A stretch of 64,000 nt of DNA from Anatilimnocola aggregata (GTDB lineage: Bacteria; Planctomycetota; Planctomycetia; Pirellulales; Pirellulaceae). This document shows, piece after piece, positions 10,384 to 20,292 of this stretch. Location: positions 1,054,001 to 1,118,000 of the forward strand of contig NZ_CP036274.1 of assembly GCF_007747655.1 (NCBI RefSeq), given 5' to 3'. Below the pieces are notes generated by a model. It made no database searches, was not told the origin of the DNA, and saw only the letters and a program-made list of their open reading frames with translations. The translations under genes were made by a program, and so were the position numbers. Each line of letters begins with the position of its first letter. Positions within the stretch are counted from its first letter, which is position 1.

Positions 10384-10646
10384 GCCACTGAGATGCGCGA
10401 CGCTCGTCGATGTTCAGCGTTCGTACAAAATGGATTGATGTGCGTTTGCGTTTGGCATTCACGCGCACATTCGACTGGCGTTGTTACGTCATTTGTGCCA
10501 ACTTTCACGCGACAATTTCAGCGTTTCTTGCTATCCCCCGCCTGCGGGAGTAAATTCACGGGCGCGGTGACACTTGAAAAAGTGGTCAGACGCGTCTGGC
10601 TGGTTATGCAAACGCGTCGAAGTCCTTTCACAATAGGTGATGCGTT

Positions 10647-13600
10647 ATGCCGGCGATCATGCAGTTGCTGGCCGACCTGGCGACAGGGGTGGCTCTCCTC
10701 ACCATACCGGTCCTGGCGATCTATCTGATTTTCAGCAATCGCCTGAAGATGAACGGCCTCTACTGGCTACTCGTCGTGCTCCTCTTCACGGCCGGCTTGT
10801 TGCACCTGGTGCAAGCGGCTCCTTGGCTAGGACAAACCAGCCTGCCGTCGATTATCAGCTTGACGATGACGGCTCTCTCGTGGGCCACGCTCATCACGCT
10901 GCTAATTGTCGTGCCGAAGATCTTAAAACGCCGCAGCCCGGAAGAACTCCAGCATCAGATTCAGCAGCGAGAACAAGCTGAACAACGCTTGCGAGAGACA
11001 ATCGCCCTTTATCAATCACTGAACGAAAGTCTGCCGCTGAATGTAATCCGCAAGGATATTGAAGGGGCATTCATCGACTGCAATCAGCGCTTTTGCGATA
11101 CGTTGCAAATGACTCGCGAGCAGATTCTGCACAAAACCGACTTCGATTTCTATCCCGAATCGCAAGCGCAGAAGTATCGGCACGACGACGTGCAAGTAAT
11201 CAGCACCGGCCAACCGCTGGAACTAGTAGAAGAGTATGTGGGACCGACTGGCGAACGACTCTACATGCAGGTCCTTAAAGCGCCCGTCCGCGATTCGACC
11301 GGCCGAATTGTGGGCATCCAGGGGATGTTTTGGGACGTCACGCAGCGAATGCGCGCCGAAGAAAAGCTGCGGACAAGTGACGCCAAGTTTCGCAAGCTAG
11401 TGCAATCGAGCATCATGGGCGTAATGGTTGCCGATTTTGCCGGGCATGTAATTGAATCCAACGATGCCTACTTGGCCATCGTTGGTTATTCGCGAGACGA
11501 ACTGCTAAGTGGCCGGGTGCGCTGGGATCAACTTACCCCGCCCGAGTTTCGCGCCGATGACGAGCGCGCTATTGCAACGCTGCTTCAACACGACGATTGC
11601 CCGCCGTGGGAAAAAGAGTTTATCCATCGCGATGGCCATCGCGTGCCAGTGCTCATTGGCGTGACGATGCTTGATCGTGAGCAACAAGAGTGTATTTGCT
11701 TCGTACTCGATATCACCCGGCAAAAGCAAACCGAGAAAGACCTGAAATCGGCGAAAGAACTGGCCGATCTCGCCAGTCGGGCGAAGAGCCAATTCCTGGC
11801 CAACATGAGTCACGAAGTGCGCACTCCCATGAACGCGGTCATTGGCCTGACAGAACTGGTCCTTAATACTCCGCTTGAAGCTCAGCAGCGCGAGTATTTG
11901 CAACTTGTCCTGCAATCGGGTGAGGGATTACTGTCCGTAATCAACGATGTGCTCGATTTTTCCAAGGTCGAATCCGGGCACGTGCAACTTGATCTGCAGC
12001 CAATGAATGTGCGCGAGTGTTTGGGCGACGCGCTCAAGTCGCTGGCGGTCAGGGCGCACGGCAAGCAACTCGAACTGCTGCTGGATGTAGCCACTGATGT
12101 TCCCGAGTGGTACGCGGCCGATCGAGGTCGCCTCCGGCAAATCATCATCAACCTCGTCAGCAATTCGATCAAGTTCACCTATGCCGGTGAGATTGTGGTG
12201 AGCGTGCGGCGTGGTGCCACGACGACGCAGGAGGGTGGCGAAACAGTTCCACTTACCTTCTGCGTATCCGATACGGGGATCGGCATTGCTCCTGAAAAAC
12301 AACGACTAATTTTCGAGCCGTTCGAGCAGGCCGATGCGTCGACCACGCGTCAATTCGGCGGCACGGGGTTGGGCCTGACGATCGTGCAACGTCTCGTCGA
12401 ATTGATGGGAGGACACATCACAATCGAAAGCGAACTCGGCCAAGGAAGCAAGTTCAGCTTCACACTGCAACTCGAACCTTGCGAACCACCTGCGCAAGAG
12501 GAGCCTGCTCGCGAAGGAAGTCTCGACGGTGCGCGGGTCGTGGTGATTGAAAACCATCCAACGAGCCGGCGAATCATCGAAGCCACTCTACGCAGTTGGC
12601 GCATGGAGCCGGTCATGTACGACAGCGCTTCGGCAGGGCGAGCGTTGCTTGAAGGCAGCAACGGACATGCCCCCTGCGACGTCTTGCTGACCGATATCAG
12701 GATTGGCGATGGCAATGCCTGGTCGTTGCTGGAGCAACTGCGAGCGCATCCGGCAACCGCTGAATTGCCTGTAGTCGTACTTCTATCGCACGATTCGAGC
12801 GATCTCGCGCCGCAGTGCCAGAAGCTGGGAGTGCAGCAACGCCTCTTCAAGCCGTTCAAGCAATCGGAACTCTTCGATGCAATTGCAGCTGCGATGCATC
12901 TCGATTTGCGAGGTGGGACTGCTGCCGCAACCTCCGCAGATTCGAAGTCCAGCGTGTCCGTTCGATCGTTACGCATCCTGCTCGCCGAAGACAGCCTGGT
13001 GAATCAACGACTTGCGGTTGGTGTATTAGAACGACTCGGTCACGAAGCGACGATTGCTAACAACGGGCACGAAGTGCTCGACCTGCTCCAACGGGAGAAG
13101 TTTGACCTGGCACTAATGGACATTCAAATGCCAGAATTGGACGGCCTGGAAACAACCCAGCGAATTCGCGCGCAAGAGTTGAAAACCGGCGGGCACTTGC
13201 CGATTGTCGCCGTCACCGCGCATGCCTTGAAGGGGGACCGCGAGCGCTGTTTGGAGGTAGGTATGGACGGATATGTTTCGAAGCCAATTCGCCAGAAGCA
13301 ACTGATCGATGAAATGGAGCGGGTACTCGGGATGGCGGTTGTGCCCTTCGACAGCACTGTTGTCGCAGTGCAGTCCGCCGCAGGAAACTTTGTCGATTGG
13401 CGGGTCGCACTCGAATTTTGTAACGGCGATCCCGAGTTACTGCGCGAAATTGCAGAGGCGTTCCTTGAAGAGTGGCCGAAGCGGACGACGGAAATGCGCC
13501 GCGCTCTCGATGACAGCAATTTCGATCTGCTGCATCGCGCAGCACATACCATCAAAGGTTCGTTACGGTATTTTGGAGCCGACGAACCTTTTGCGACGGC

Positions 13601-13742
13601 GCTCGAGTTGGAGAATCTCGGCGGCAAACAATCGCTGGCCGGCGCTGAAGAAAAATGGACCCGCCTGCAACAGCAGGTGCAACAAGTCGTGCCACTGCTC
13701 GTGGCATTTGTTCAGGGCAAGGTCCAATTGCCGACCGCGTAA
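10647..13742 (+). CDS. hybrid sensor histidine kinase (3 TM, 2 PAS, HisKA, HATPase, 2 REC, HPt)
   Basis: 1,031 aa. Order of domains: three membrane helices (about 8-95), coiled linker, PAS (about 118-232), PAS (about 247-365), HisKA with phospho-acceptor H389 in SHEVRTPMN, HATPase_c (about 490-620), a first receiver with D683 (acidic pair reduced to E-N), a second receiver with D825 in LALMDIQMP, and an HPt domain with H967 in AHTIKGS. All phosphorelay modules are on one chain, so an external output regulator must receive the phosphate; none is adjacent. The membrane part (ADLATGVALLTIPVLAIYLI, then LLFTAGLLHLV) resembles the ethylene-receptor sensor domain: Asp, Ile-Pro and His are kept, but the copper-binding Cys position is Ala. 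The signal is unknown. The ATG at 10647 lies directly before the first helix. Confidence 0.9.
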   Translation: MPAIMQLLADLATGVALLTIPVLAIYLIFSNRLKMNGLYWLLVVLLFTAGLLHLVQAAPWLGQTSLPSIISLTMTALSWATLITLLIVVPKILKRRSPEELQHQIQQREQAEQRLRETIALYQSLNESLPLNVIRKDIEGAFIDCNQRFCDTLQMTREQILHKTDFDFYPESQAQKYRHDDVQVISTGQPLELVEEYVGPTGERLYMQVLKAPVRDSTGRIVGIQGMFWDVTQRMRAEEKLRTSDAKFRKLVQSSIMGVMVADFAGHVIESNDAYLAIVGYSRDELLSGRVRWDQLTPPEFRADDERAIATLLQHDDCPPWEKEFIHRDGHRVPVLIGVTMLDREQQECICFVLDITRQKQTEKDLKSAKELADLASRAKSQFLANMSHEVRTPMNAVIGLTELVLNTPLEAQQREYLQLVLQSGEGLLSVINDVLDFSKVESGHVQLDLQPMNVRECLGDALKSLAVRAHGKQLELLLDVATDVPEWYAADRGRLRQIIINLVSNSIKFTYAGEIVVSVRRGATTTQEGGETVPLTFCVSDTGIGIAPEKQRLIFEPFEQADASTTRQFGGTGLGLTIVQRLVELMGGHITIESELGQGSKFSFTLQLEPCEPPAQEEPAREGSLDGARVVVIENHPTSRRIIEATLRSWRMEPVMYDSASAGRALLEGSNGHAPCDVLLTDIRIGDGNAWSLLEQLRAHPATAELPVVVLLSHDSSDLAPQCQKLGVQQRLFKPFKQSELFDAIAAAMHLDLRGGTAAATSADSKSSVSVRSLRILLAEDSLVNQRLAVGVLERLGHEATIANNGHEVLDLLQREKFDLALMDIQMPELDGLETTQRIRAQELKTGGHLPIVAVTAHALKGDRERCLEVGMDGYVSKPIRQKQLIDEMERVLGMAVVPFDSTVVAVQSAAGNFVDWRVALEFCNGDPELLREIAEAFLEEWPKRTTEMRRALDDSNFDLLHRAAHTIKGSLRYFGADEPFATALELENLGGKQSLAGAEEKWTRLQQQVQQVVPLLVAFVQGKVQLPTA

Positions 13743-13785
13743 TGTATGCTCTGGGCGGGCGATAATTCAAGTCTATACAAGAGCA

Positions 13786-14238
13786 ATGTCGATGCATCGG
13801 AATCTGAGCCTTTTCGGTCAATTCGTGGGAGTTGTCCTCCTGATTGCCGGTCTGACATCGTGCAACGAAACTGGGCCACGGACCGTGCCAGTCAATGGCA
13901 AGATCACCTTCGGCGGCGGACCCTGGCCCAAAGCCGGAACTCTGTTCTTTACACCGCTAGCGCCGGCGGCTGGAATGCCCAACCAAACGGGGACTGCCGA
14001 GTTTGGACTCGACGGCAAATTCGTTGTCACTTCGTATGAGGCAGGCGATGGGCTCGTTCCGGGGAAGTACTCGGTGAATATCGAATGTTGGGATACCCCA
14101 GTAACCGAGGATTCTTCGGCAGGCAAAAGCTATTTGCCGAGTAACTACGGAGAACTGATCAAGAGCCAACTTCCCATCGATATCCCCCTCGACGCCCGCG
14201 GCCCAGTCCAAGTAATCTTGGACGTCCCCAAGTCCTGA
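13786..14238 (+). CDS. small planctomycete-type lipoprotein
   Basis: 150 aa. A hydrophobic leader (FGQFVGVVLLIAGLTSC) ends in a lipobox LTSC, so the mature protein should be lipid-anchored. The rest (VPVNGKITFGGGPWPKAGTLFFTP, ending VQVILDVPKS) is a single small beta-sandwich of the carboxypeptidase-regulatory-like type common in planctomycete lipoproteins. Function is not known. Two ATGs (13786 and 13792) are possible starts; both give an intact leader. A longer upstream frame overlaps the kinase gene and is unlikely because the leader would then be internal. It begins 43 bases after the kinase stop and may be co-transcribed. Confidence 0.8.
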   Translation: MSMHRNLSLFGQFVGVVLLIAGLTSCNETGPRTVPVNGKITFGGGPWPKAGTLFFTPLAPAAGMPNQTGTAEFGLDGKFVVTSYEAGDGLVPGKYSVNIECWDTPVTEDSSAGKSYLPSNYGELIKSQLPIDIPLDARGPVQVILDVPKS

Positions 14239-14278
14239 CTCGTTCTGCCGTAGTCTCCCCCGCGAGAAACTTGTACGC

Positions 14279-14740
14279 ATGGAAAAGTGGCCGCTAGTGC
14301 TAAATGCTATTGTCATCGGCATGGCAATCGCAATGCAGCCGATCGTCAATAATCAGTTGAAGAACTATGTTCAACATCCGTTGCAAGCGGCGCTACTGTC
14401 GTTTTCAACCGGAACCGTTCTACTCGCATTGCTTTGCGCCGGCATGTACTTTTTCGGTAACGTACCGCTGCCGGAGATTGCCTCGCTGCAAAAGGGGCCG
14501 TGGTGGATCTGGCTGGGAGGCACGCTGGGTGTCTTTTTCATAACCGCCTCGATCTGTCTCGTGACGCCCCTCGGCCCGACGACGATGCTGATGTGCTTTA
14601 TCGTGGGCCAACTCACGGCTTCGGTCATCATCGAACACTTTGGCCTGCTGAATATCCCCGTGCATCCACTCTCCGGCCAGCGTGTGTTTGCTGTGTTGCT
14701 GATGATCGTGGCCATTATGTTGATAACACGGCGAAGCTAA
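14279..14740 (+). CDS. DMT-superfamily YdcZ-type (DUF606) membrane protein
   Basis: 153 aa with five hydrophobic helices and almost no extramembrane sequence. The N-terminal AIVIGMAIAMQPIVNNQL and the central GGTLGVFFITASICLVTPLGPT match the YdcZ/DUF606 pattern in the drug/metabolite transporter superfamily. These half-size proteins work as dimers or with a paralogue; the substrate is unknown. It starts 40 bases after the lipoprotein stop on the same strand. Confidence 0.85.
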   Translation: MEKWPLVLNAIVIGMAIAMQPIVNNQLKNYVQHPLQAALLSFSTGTVLLALLCAGMYFFGNVPLPEIASLQKGPWWIWLGGTLGVFFITASICLVTPLGPTTMLMCFIVGQLTASVIIEHFGLLNIPVHPLSGQRVFAVLLMIVAIMLITRRS

Positions 14741-14888
14741 AGCATCAGGCAGTTTCAGGGCGTTTTGGAGTGGTGGCCTTTGACTCCGCCACCCCATGTC
14801 TCCCGGTCCTCCTCCTGCGCTGCTAAATTGTGGTCTGCGCTTCCGTAAGTCCTGGAGCGCACTCATCTCTACACAGGAGGCCCGAATC

Positions 14889-15164
14889 GTGAAGAAGGAA
14901 GAAATCCTCGCCAAGCTGCAATCCGGCGAACTCTCGGTCGAACAAGCGTCGCAATTGCTGACCGACACAGCCCCCAAACGCGGGCAGTTGTACTGCAAGG
15001 TGAGCGAAAAGGGGGCCATCTCGGTGTACGGCCTGCAACGGATGCCGGTCACGCTTTACGTCGAACAATGGACGCGACTGTTGGACTTTGCGGACGACCT
15101 GAAATCCTTCATGAAGGAAAACGACTCCAAGCTGAAGCGCAAAGAAGGCGCTGCCGCCGAGTAG
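14889..15164 (+). CDS. small conserved protein of unknown function
   Basis: 91 aa, start GTG at 14889, chosen because a strong AGGAGG lies eight bases upstream; the frame continues upstream but without a ribosome site. Sequence: VKKEEILAKLQSGELSVEQA, a helical segment of the kind seen before short-linear bacterial modules, followed by QLYCKVSEKGAISVYGLQRM and a charged helical tail. No enzyme motif and no membrane helix are seen, so a cytoplasmic protein is expected. I do not recognise a named family. Confidence 0.7.
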   Translation: MKKEEILAKLQSGELSVEQASQLLTDTAPKRGQLYCKVSEKGAISVYGLQRMPVTLYVEQWTRLLDFADDLKSFMKENDSKLKRKEGAAAE

Positions 15165-15301
15165 GTCGGTCCTACGGTTAGGGTCTTAACTGCGCGACTT
15201 CGAGCGACCTGTCGAGCGCGCGAACCCTCCCGGCTGCTCGGTCGTCCTTTTACCCAATGGTTCTTCTGATTCTGCTTTCGCTTGCGTAAGGTTCGGCAAA
15301 C

Positions 15302-16312
15302 ATGATTCGAGTGGGGATTTTAGGCGCGACGGGCTACACGGCGCTGGAATTGATCAAGATTTTGCTCCGACATCCCGACGCACAAATTACGGCTGTTACC
15401 AGCCGGCAGGAGGGCCGCCCCCCAATTGCTGCCGTGCATCCTTGCCTTACCGGCCGGCTCGATCTTCCTCTCGAGGATTTTGCCCCAGCTGCGGTCGCCG
15501 AACGTTGCGATTGCATCTTCAGTTGCTTGCCCCACGCGGCCTCGGCCGAATCGGCGAAGGCACTTCTCGCTCTCGGCAAGCGGGTCATTGATTTCAGCGC
15601 CGACTACCGCCTTAACGATCCGGTCTCGTATCGCAAGTGGTACGAGCATGACCATCCCGATGCCGAGCGATTGGGAAAGACCGTTTATGGCCTGCCGGAA
15701 CTATTTCGCGAGCAGATTCCCCAGGCTGCGCTCGTTGCTAATCCGGGCTGCTATCCCACCTCGGCCATTTTGCCTCTCGCTCCGTTCTTGAAGGAGGGCT
15801 GGGTCGAAAGTCAAGATATCATCGTCGACAGTAAGAGTGGCGTGAGTGGTGCTGGCCGCACGCCCAAATTGGGGACGCTCTATCCCGAATGCAACGAAAG
15901 CATTTCGGCCTACAGCGTGGGGAAGCATCGGCACTCGCCAGAGATTGAACAGATTCTGGGACGAGTTGTCCCCGCACAGCCCCAGATTATCTTCACACCG
16001 CATTTGGTTCCCATGGACCGAGGCATTCTCACCGTCAGTTATAGCAAGCCGACAAAGTCCTTCACCGAAGAACAGGCGTTGGAACTGCTGCGCGACACGT
16101 ATCGCAACGAGCCGTTCGTTCAGGTTGTCAAGAATCTGCCTGCAACGAAGGACGTCGCCCACACCAACTTCTGCCACATTACCCCGCGCGTGACCGGTGG
16201 GCGATTACTGCTGATCAGCGTGATCGACAACCTAATCAAAGGTGCTTCCGGCGCTGCCGCGCAGAATTTCAACCTGATGTACGGCTTTAAAGAGACCACA
16301 GCGCTGGTGTAG
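15302..16312 (+). CDS. argC: N-acetyl-gamma-glutamyl-phosphate reductase
   Basis: 336 aa, normal for the family. It reduces N-acetylglutamyl phosphate to the semialdehyde with NADPH in arginine synthesis, in the cytoplasm. The Rossmann motif GILGATGYTALELI is at residues 4-17, and the catalytic cysteine is C150 in NPGCYPT. The C-terminal PHLVPMDRGILTVSY and the TNFC segment are also family-conserved. It is followed by argJ after 89 bases on the same strand, the usual arginine gene pairing, so co-transcription is likely. Confidence 0.97.
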   Translation: MIRVGILGATGYTALELIKILLRHPDAQITAVTSRQEGRPPIAAVHPCLTGRLDLPLEDFAPAAVAERCDCIFSCLPHAASAESAKALLALGKRVIDFSADYRLNDPVSYRKWYEHDHPDAERLGKTVYGLPELFREQIPQAALVANPGCYPTSAILPLAPFLKEGWVESQDIIVDSKSGVSGAGRTPKLGTLYPECNESISAYSVGKHRHSPEIEQILGRVVPAQPQIIFTPHLVPMDRGILTVSYSKPTKSFTEEQALELLRDTYRNEPFVQVVKNLPATKDVAHTNFCHITPRVTGGRLLLISVIDNLIKGASGAAAQNFNLMYGFKETTALV

Positions 16313-16401
16313 CTTGGCGTCGCCAGTGCATTTGGGCGTGAAGCGAAGTTGCCGTCGTTTGCGAGCGAAGTCAAGTCAAAGACCAACAACCGAGTATCAA
16401 G

Positions 16402-17595
16402 ATGTCGATCGAAGTTCCAGCTGGCTTTGTGATGAATGGCGTACACGGCGGCATCAAGAAAGTTGCCACGAAGGAAGACTTTACGCTCATTCACTGTCCG
16501 AAGGGTGCCACCGCTGCGGGAGTCTACACGCAGAACCTGGTGTTTGCCGCTCCGGTCGGTTTTGATCGGTCTCGAACGCCATCGGCCAATATCCGCGTCG
16601 TCGCAGTGAACAGCGGCAATGCCAACGCGTGTACCGGTGAGCGGGGAATGAACGATTGCCGGGAAATGGCACGTTTGGCGGCCACAGCTGTCGGCGAAAA
16701 CGAACAAACCGCGCTGGTAATGTCGACCGGGGTGATCGGTGTTTTCTTGCCGATGGATAAAATCGCTAACGGTGCCAAGCTGGCCGCTGAGAAACTCGGT
16801 AACGACGAAGCTTCGTTTCTGGCCGCAGCCCGCGGCATCATGACGACCGATCAATTCCATAAGGTCGTTGCCCGGCAAGTGAACGTTGCGGGTCGGACCA
16901 TTCGTCTCGCGGGCATGTGCAAAGGGGCCGGTATGATCGGCCCGCATATGGCCACCATGCTCGCCATCATGCTTACCGACGCTCCACTCACGCCTGCCGC
17001 CGCGCAGCAAGTCCTCAAGGCTGCAACCGACGAAAGCTTTAACTGCATCAGCGTCGAAGGGCACATGAGCACGAACGATACGCTGCTCCTGCTCGCCAGC
17101 GGTGCCGCGGGTGGCGAGCCGTTGACTGGCAGCGACCTGGCTGCATTCCAAGCCGCCCTTACGGATGCCTGCATTGAACTGGCTCAGCAAATTCCTGACG
17201 ACGGCGAAGGTGCTTCACACTTGATCGGCATCGAAATCACCGGCTGCCAGACTCGCGACGCTGCTCAGCAGATTGCCAAGACGGTCGCCAACAGCGCCCT
17301 CGTGAAGACCGCCGTTGCCGGTGCTGATCCCAACTGGGGGCGAATTGTCTCAGCTGCCGGTTACGCGGGTGTGCCCTTCAATCCTGATGGCGTAGGGCTG
17401 ATCGTCAACGGTCACGAACTCTATCGCGCCGGAGCTCCGGTCCCTTTCGACGCCAAGACCGTTTCGGCTGCCATTAAGTCCGAGCGTAAGACGCACATCA
17501 AGCTCACCTTCACCGAAGGCTCGGCTGTTGGCCGCTTCTGGACCAGCGATCTCAACGTGAACTACGTACGCTTCAACGCTGACTATACAACTTAA
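16402..17595 (+). CDS. argJ: bifunctional glutamate N-acetyltransferase/ornithine acetyltransferase
   Basis: 397 aa. The enzyme recycles the acetyl group from N-acetylornithine to glutamate and may also use acetyl-CoA. The precursor is self-cleaved before a threonine; here the site is MATML with T185 as nucleophile, preceded by KGAGMIGPH. The oxyanion segment [10 protein letters not shown] and C-terminal GADPNWGRI are present. The conserved GDxSTNDT segment reads GHMSTNDT, with His in place of the usual Asp, which is worth noting though activity is still expected. With argC it completes two steps of cyclic arginine synthesis. It ends 26 bases from the convergent polysaccharide export gene. 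Confidence 0.96.
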   Translation: MSIEVPAGFVMNGVHGGIKKVATKEDFTLIHCPKGATAAGVYTQNLVFAAPVGFDRSRTPSANIRVVAVNSGNANACTGERGMNDCREMARLAATAVGENEQTALVMSTGVIGVFLPMDKIANGAKLAAEKLGNDEASFLAAARGIMTTDQFHKVVARQVNVAGRTIRLAGMCKGAGMIGPHMATMLAIMLTDAPLTPAAAQQVLKAATDESFNCISVEGHMSTNDTLLLLASGAAGGEPLTGSDLAAFQAALTDACIELAQQIPDDGEGASHLIGIEITGCQTRDAAQQIAKTVANSALVKTAVAGADPNWGRIVSAAGYAGVPFNPDGVGLIVNGHELYRAGAPVPFDAKTVSAAIKSERKTHIKLTFTEGSAVGRFWTSDLNVNYVRFNADYTT

Positions 17596-17621
17596 CGCTG
17601 GCCCGTCTGCGTCGCTGCAAG

Positions 17622-18800
17622 CTACGGAGAGGTGATGACGGTGCTGCCCGTGCCACCGCCAAATTGATAGGTGAAGGTCGTCGGCAGAACGGCATACACG
17701 CCCTTAGTAAAGACCATTTCGGCGATGTCGTCGAAGCGTTGCAGAGACGATTTGGGAACAACCACGATGTCGGAATCGCGCAGCCAGATTTCGTCGGCGG
17801 GCATCGGTCGTTCGCCATAGAGTGCACCGCGGATATCAAGTTTGGTGGCCAACAATCGCCAGTCGTCAGCGCGTCGGAAGACGACTACGTTGCGCAGGTT
17901 CGCACCCACATTCCAGCCGCCAGCCAAAGCAATGGCCTGCATGGCAGTGGTTGGCCCTTCCATCGCAAAACGGCCACCGTTGCGAACTTCACCCACAACA
18001 AACACCGACCGCGGGGCCCGTTCGAACAGATTCGGGGTGACCTCCAGTCCTTCGACAATCGTGTCGTAGCGGGCGTTCACTTCGCGCTTCACTTCTTCCA
18101 AGGTCAGCCCTTGCGCCGGAACCTGGTCGATGCCGGGGAGTGAGACGGTCCCTTCGGGGTTCACTCGCACATTGCGCCCCTGGCCGCCGGAGAAGAAACG
18201 ATTATCGACCGACGCTTTTAAGTCTTCCAACCGTGTGTTGGTCTTGACGGGTGTGACGGTGATGTCCGGAATCTTGTAGTACTTCTTGTAGCGCTCTTCG
18301 AGCAGCTTTTGGACGTCCATGATCGTCAACTTCGACGCCTTCAATTGGCCGACCAGCGGCAGGATGATCGTGCCGTCGGTTTGAATCGTCACTTCGCGGT
18401 TCAGCGTTGTGTCGATCAACGATTCAATCCTCAGCACATCGCCTGTTTGCAGACGATAGGGCTGTCCGGTATCGGAGCGGGTAACGCGATAGATGAATTC
18501 CACCTGGTCATCTACCCGCAGACGATATTGGTGCAAGTGTGCCGTGCGCGCGGGGCCGATGTATTCGCCCTGCTGAAAGGCCTGCCAAGGAATGGGGCCC
18601 CAGCTGTTCCAGCGTTGTTCGCCGCAGCCATCGCCCTTGGCACAGTCGATGCCATTGATCTGCCGCTCGCAGGCATTGCCACAAGCGCCGGTGTTGCAGG
18701 TGTTGCATGCCGCGGCATAGGTCGTCGTTTGGGCGTGCGACTGCCGCACCAGCCCGCAGGCGGCGATGAGGAATCCCAAGATGTAAATCGTGCGCTGCAT
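17622..18800 (-). CDS. Wza-like polysaccharide export protein
   Basis: 392 aa from ATG at 18800 (MQRTIYILGFLIAACGL), chosen because it gives a signal peptide and begins 4 bases after the stop of the gene upstream; a longer frame would overlap that gene. The leader contains IAAC, a possible lipobox, and also SHA-Q, a possible signal peptidase I site. A Cys-rich stretch (ACNTCNTGACGNAC) follows. The Poly_export domain starts near YRLQTGDVLRIESLID, followed by SLBB-type repeats (GTVSLPGIDQVPAQGLTLEEV; SVFVVGEVRNGGRFAMEGPT). By family it forms an outer-membrane export channel for exopolysaccharide. No glycosyltransferases or Wzc kinase are nearby. Confidence 0.9.
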   Translation of the reverse strand: MQRTIYILGFLIAACGLVRQSHAQTTTYAAACNTCNTGACGNACERQINGIDCAKGDGCGEQRWNSWGPIPWQAFQQGEYIGPARTAHLHQYRLRVDDQVEFIYRVTRSDTGQPYRLQTGDVLRIESLIDTTLNREVTIQTDGTIILPLVGQLKASKLTIMDVQKLLEERYKKYYKIPDITVTPVKTNTRLEDLKASVDNRFFSGGQGRNVRVNPEGTVSLPGIDQVPAQGLTLEEVKREVNARYDTIVEGLEVTPNLFERAPRSVFVVGEVRNGGRFAMEGPTTAMQAIALAGGWNVGANLRNVVVFRRADDWRLLATKLDIRGALYGERPMPADEIWLRDSDIVVVPKSSLQRFDDIAEMVFTKGVYAVLPTTFTYQFGGGTGSTVITSP

Positions 18801-18804
18801 GGCG

Positions 18805-20292
18805 TTATCTCCGGGTGCCGTTGCCACGCGGCTGATTGGCGAGTGGACCAGCAGGCGAGTTCGGCGCGATGGGCGTTTCCCAGCTATCCGTTTGTTTGCC
18901 ACTGGCAGCGAAAGCTTTGGGATCGACCCACGTGACCGGTGGTCGGGGCGAAGCGGGTGCGGCAGGTGCAGGGCGACCGGTGAGGGCAATCAACTCTTGC
19001 TCGGCTAATTGAGCTAGCGGAGCTTCGTTGAGCCGGCGATGAACGATGACCAGGTTCTGCCAACCTTCGGCATGGCTCTTCGTGTTCACACTTTGCTGCA
19101 ACAGCCGCTTGGCATCTTGCAGTTGACCATAGCGGGCCAGCATGACTCCAAGTTCATTCGCGGCGAGATAATGCTGAGGAGTAACCGTGAGCGCCGCGCG
19201 AAAGCAGACCATTGCCTGGGGACCCTGCAAGCGATCGGCTTGAGCTGATTGGCGCGCGAGCCCTGTATGAACCTTGCCCAGCCAAAAGAGCGAATCGGCA
19301 GCCGCGGGAAGTTCGCCCGCTGCGGCAGTCAGTCGGTCGCCCGCAAAACCATAGTACCGCTGCATCGCGATGACCGGCGAAATCTCAGGTACGTTCGTAT
19401 CGTGCAAGACAGGCGTGCGATGACCAGCAGCCACTTGATCGACTTGAATGGTCGACGTCGCATTGGCTCCCAGTTGCACAAAGTCTTCCGCCTCGGCTAG
19501 TGCCGTGAGTCCTTGATTGAGCGCCAAGGTATAGCCGCTGGTTCCTTCGGCTGCATCGAGCGACTGGGCTGCCAGCCGCAGCGACTGCAACAGGTCTTCG
19601 CGGGCGGCAAACAGGGCACCGCGATTGGCCAAATCGATGGCTTGCTTGTTCATCGCAGCCATTCGTTCTTGCACGGCGCGAAAGCCACTGCGGTCGCGCA
19701 TCGGTCCAATCGTTTGCACCGGCTGCTGGGTCGACACCGGCATTTGCAGCGGACGAAAGGCGGGCAACGGTTGCTCAGGCTGTAGTGGTGCCACCGCAGG
19801 CTGCGTGAAGTTGGCGACTGGATTTGCAGCCGGGGCGCTGGGTGCCGTTAGTGCCTGTGGCATTTCCTGCGAGTATGGTCCCGCCTGGCGCGGCAGCGGA
19901 TTGTTCACCGGACCAGCTGGTTGCTTCACAACCAGGCGACTACGCACGTCATCGTTGGTGGGGACTGCTGCGCGACTCAGACTCGAAGACTCAGTGGGGG
20001 GCACAATTCGCTGGGGAGGTAGCTCGTTGCCGGTCGACTGCTGATGCCGCTCAGAGTAGCGAAACGCGGCGTCGGGCGAGGAGTCCATCCAATCGCCAGC
20101 CACGGGGCGAATGTTACTGGGGACGGTGAGGAGCTGCGGTTCGCGAATGGGGGGCAAAGCAGCGGCAACGGGTCGGACGGGGGCGAGTTGGGCGTGTGGC
20201 TTGGAGTTGTTCGAACTGCCGCAACCAAACAACGTCAGCCCGGCAGGCGTGCAGCATGCAAGCAGGAACGCAGTGCGGCTGAAGCGAGACAT
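18805..20292 (-). CDS. TPR-containing lipoprotein upstream of the Wza-like gene
   Basis: 495 aa from ATG at 20292 (MSRFSRTAFLLACC), preferred over an upstream ATG because it places the leader at the N-terminus; LFGC is the lipobox. The first half is Pro/Ala/Gln-rich and low in complexity (about 30-200). The second half has tetratricopeptide-like helices (PAAADSLFWLGKVHTGLARQ; AANELGVMLARYGQLQDAKRLL; AEGWQNLVIVHRRL). TPR lipoproteins often help assemble secretion or polysaccharide machinery. Its stop and the next start are 4 bases apart, which points to translational coupling and a shared role in export. Confidence 0.85.
   Translation of the reverse strand: MSRFSRTAFLLACCTPAGLTLFGCGSSNNSKPHAQLAPVRPVAAALPPIREPQLLTVPSNIRPVAGDWMDSSPDAAFRYSERHQQSTGNELPPQRIVPPTESSSLSRAAVPTNDDVRSRLVVKQPAGPVNNPLPRQAGPYSQEMPQALTAPSAPAANPVANFTQPAVAPLQPEQPLPAFRPLQMPVSTQQPVQTIGPMRDRSGFRAVQERMAAMNKQAIDLANRGALFAAREDLLQSLRLAAQSLDAAEGTSGYTLALNQGLTALAEAEDFVQLGANATSTIQVDQVAAGHRTPVLHDTNVPEISPVIAMQRYYGFAGDRLTAAAGELPAAADSLFWLGKVHTGLARQSAQADRLQGPQAMVCFRAALTVTPQHYLAANELGVMLARYGQLQDAKRLLQQSVNTKSHAEGWQNLVIVHRRLNEAPLAQLAEQELIALTGRPAPAAPASPRPPVTWVDPKAFAASGKQTDSWETPIAPNSPAGPLANQPRGNGTRR

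Noticed and set aside
13309-13785. Upstream extension of the lipoprotein frame inside the kinase gene
   Set aside because: The signal peptide and lipobox would be internal and the extension is out of frame with the kinase coding sequence.
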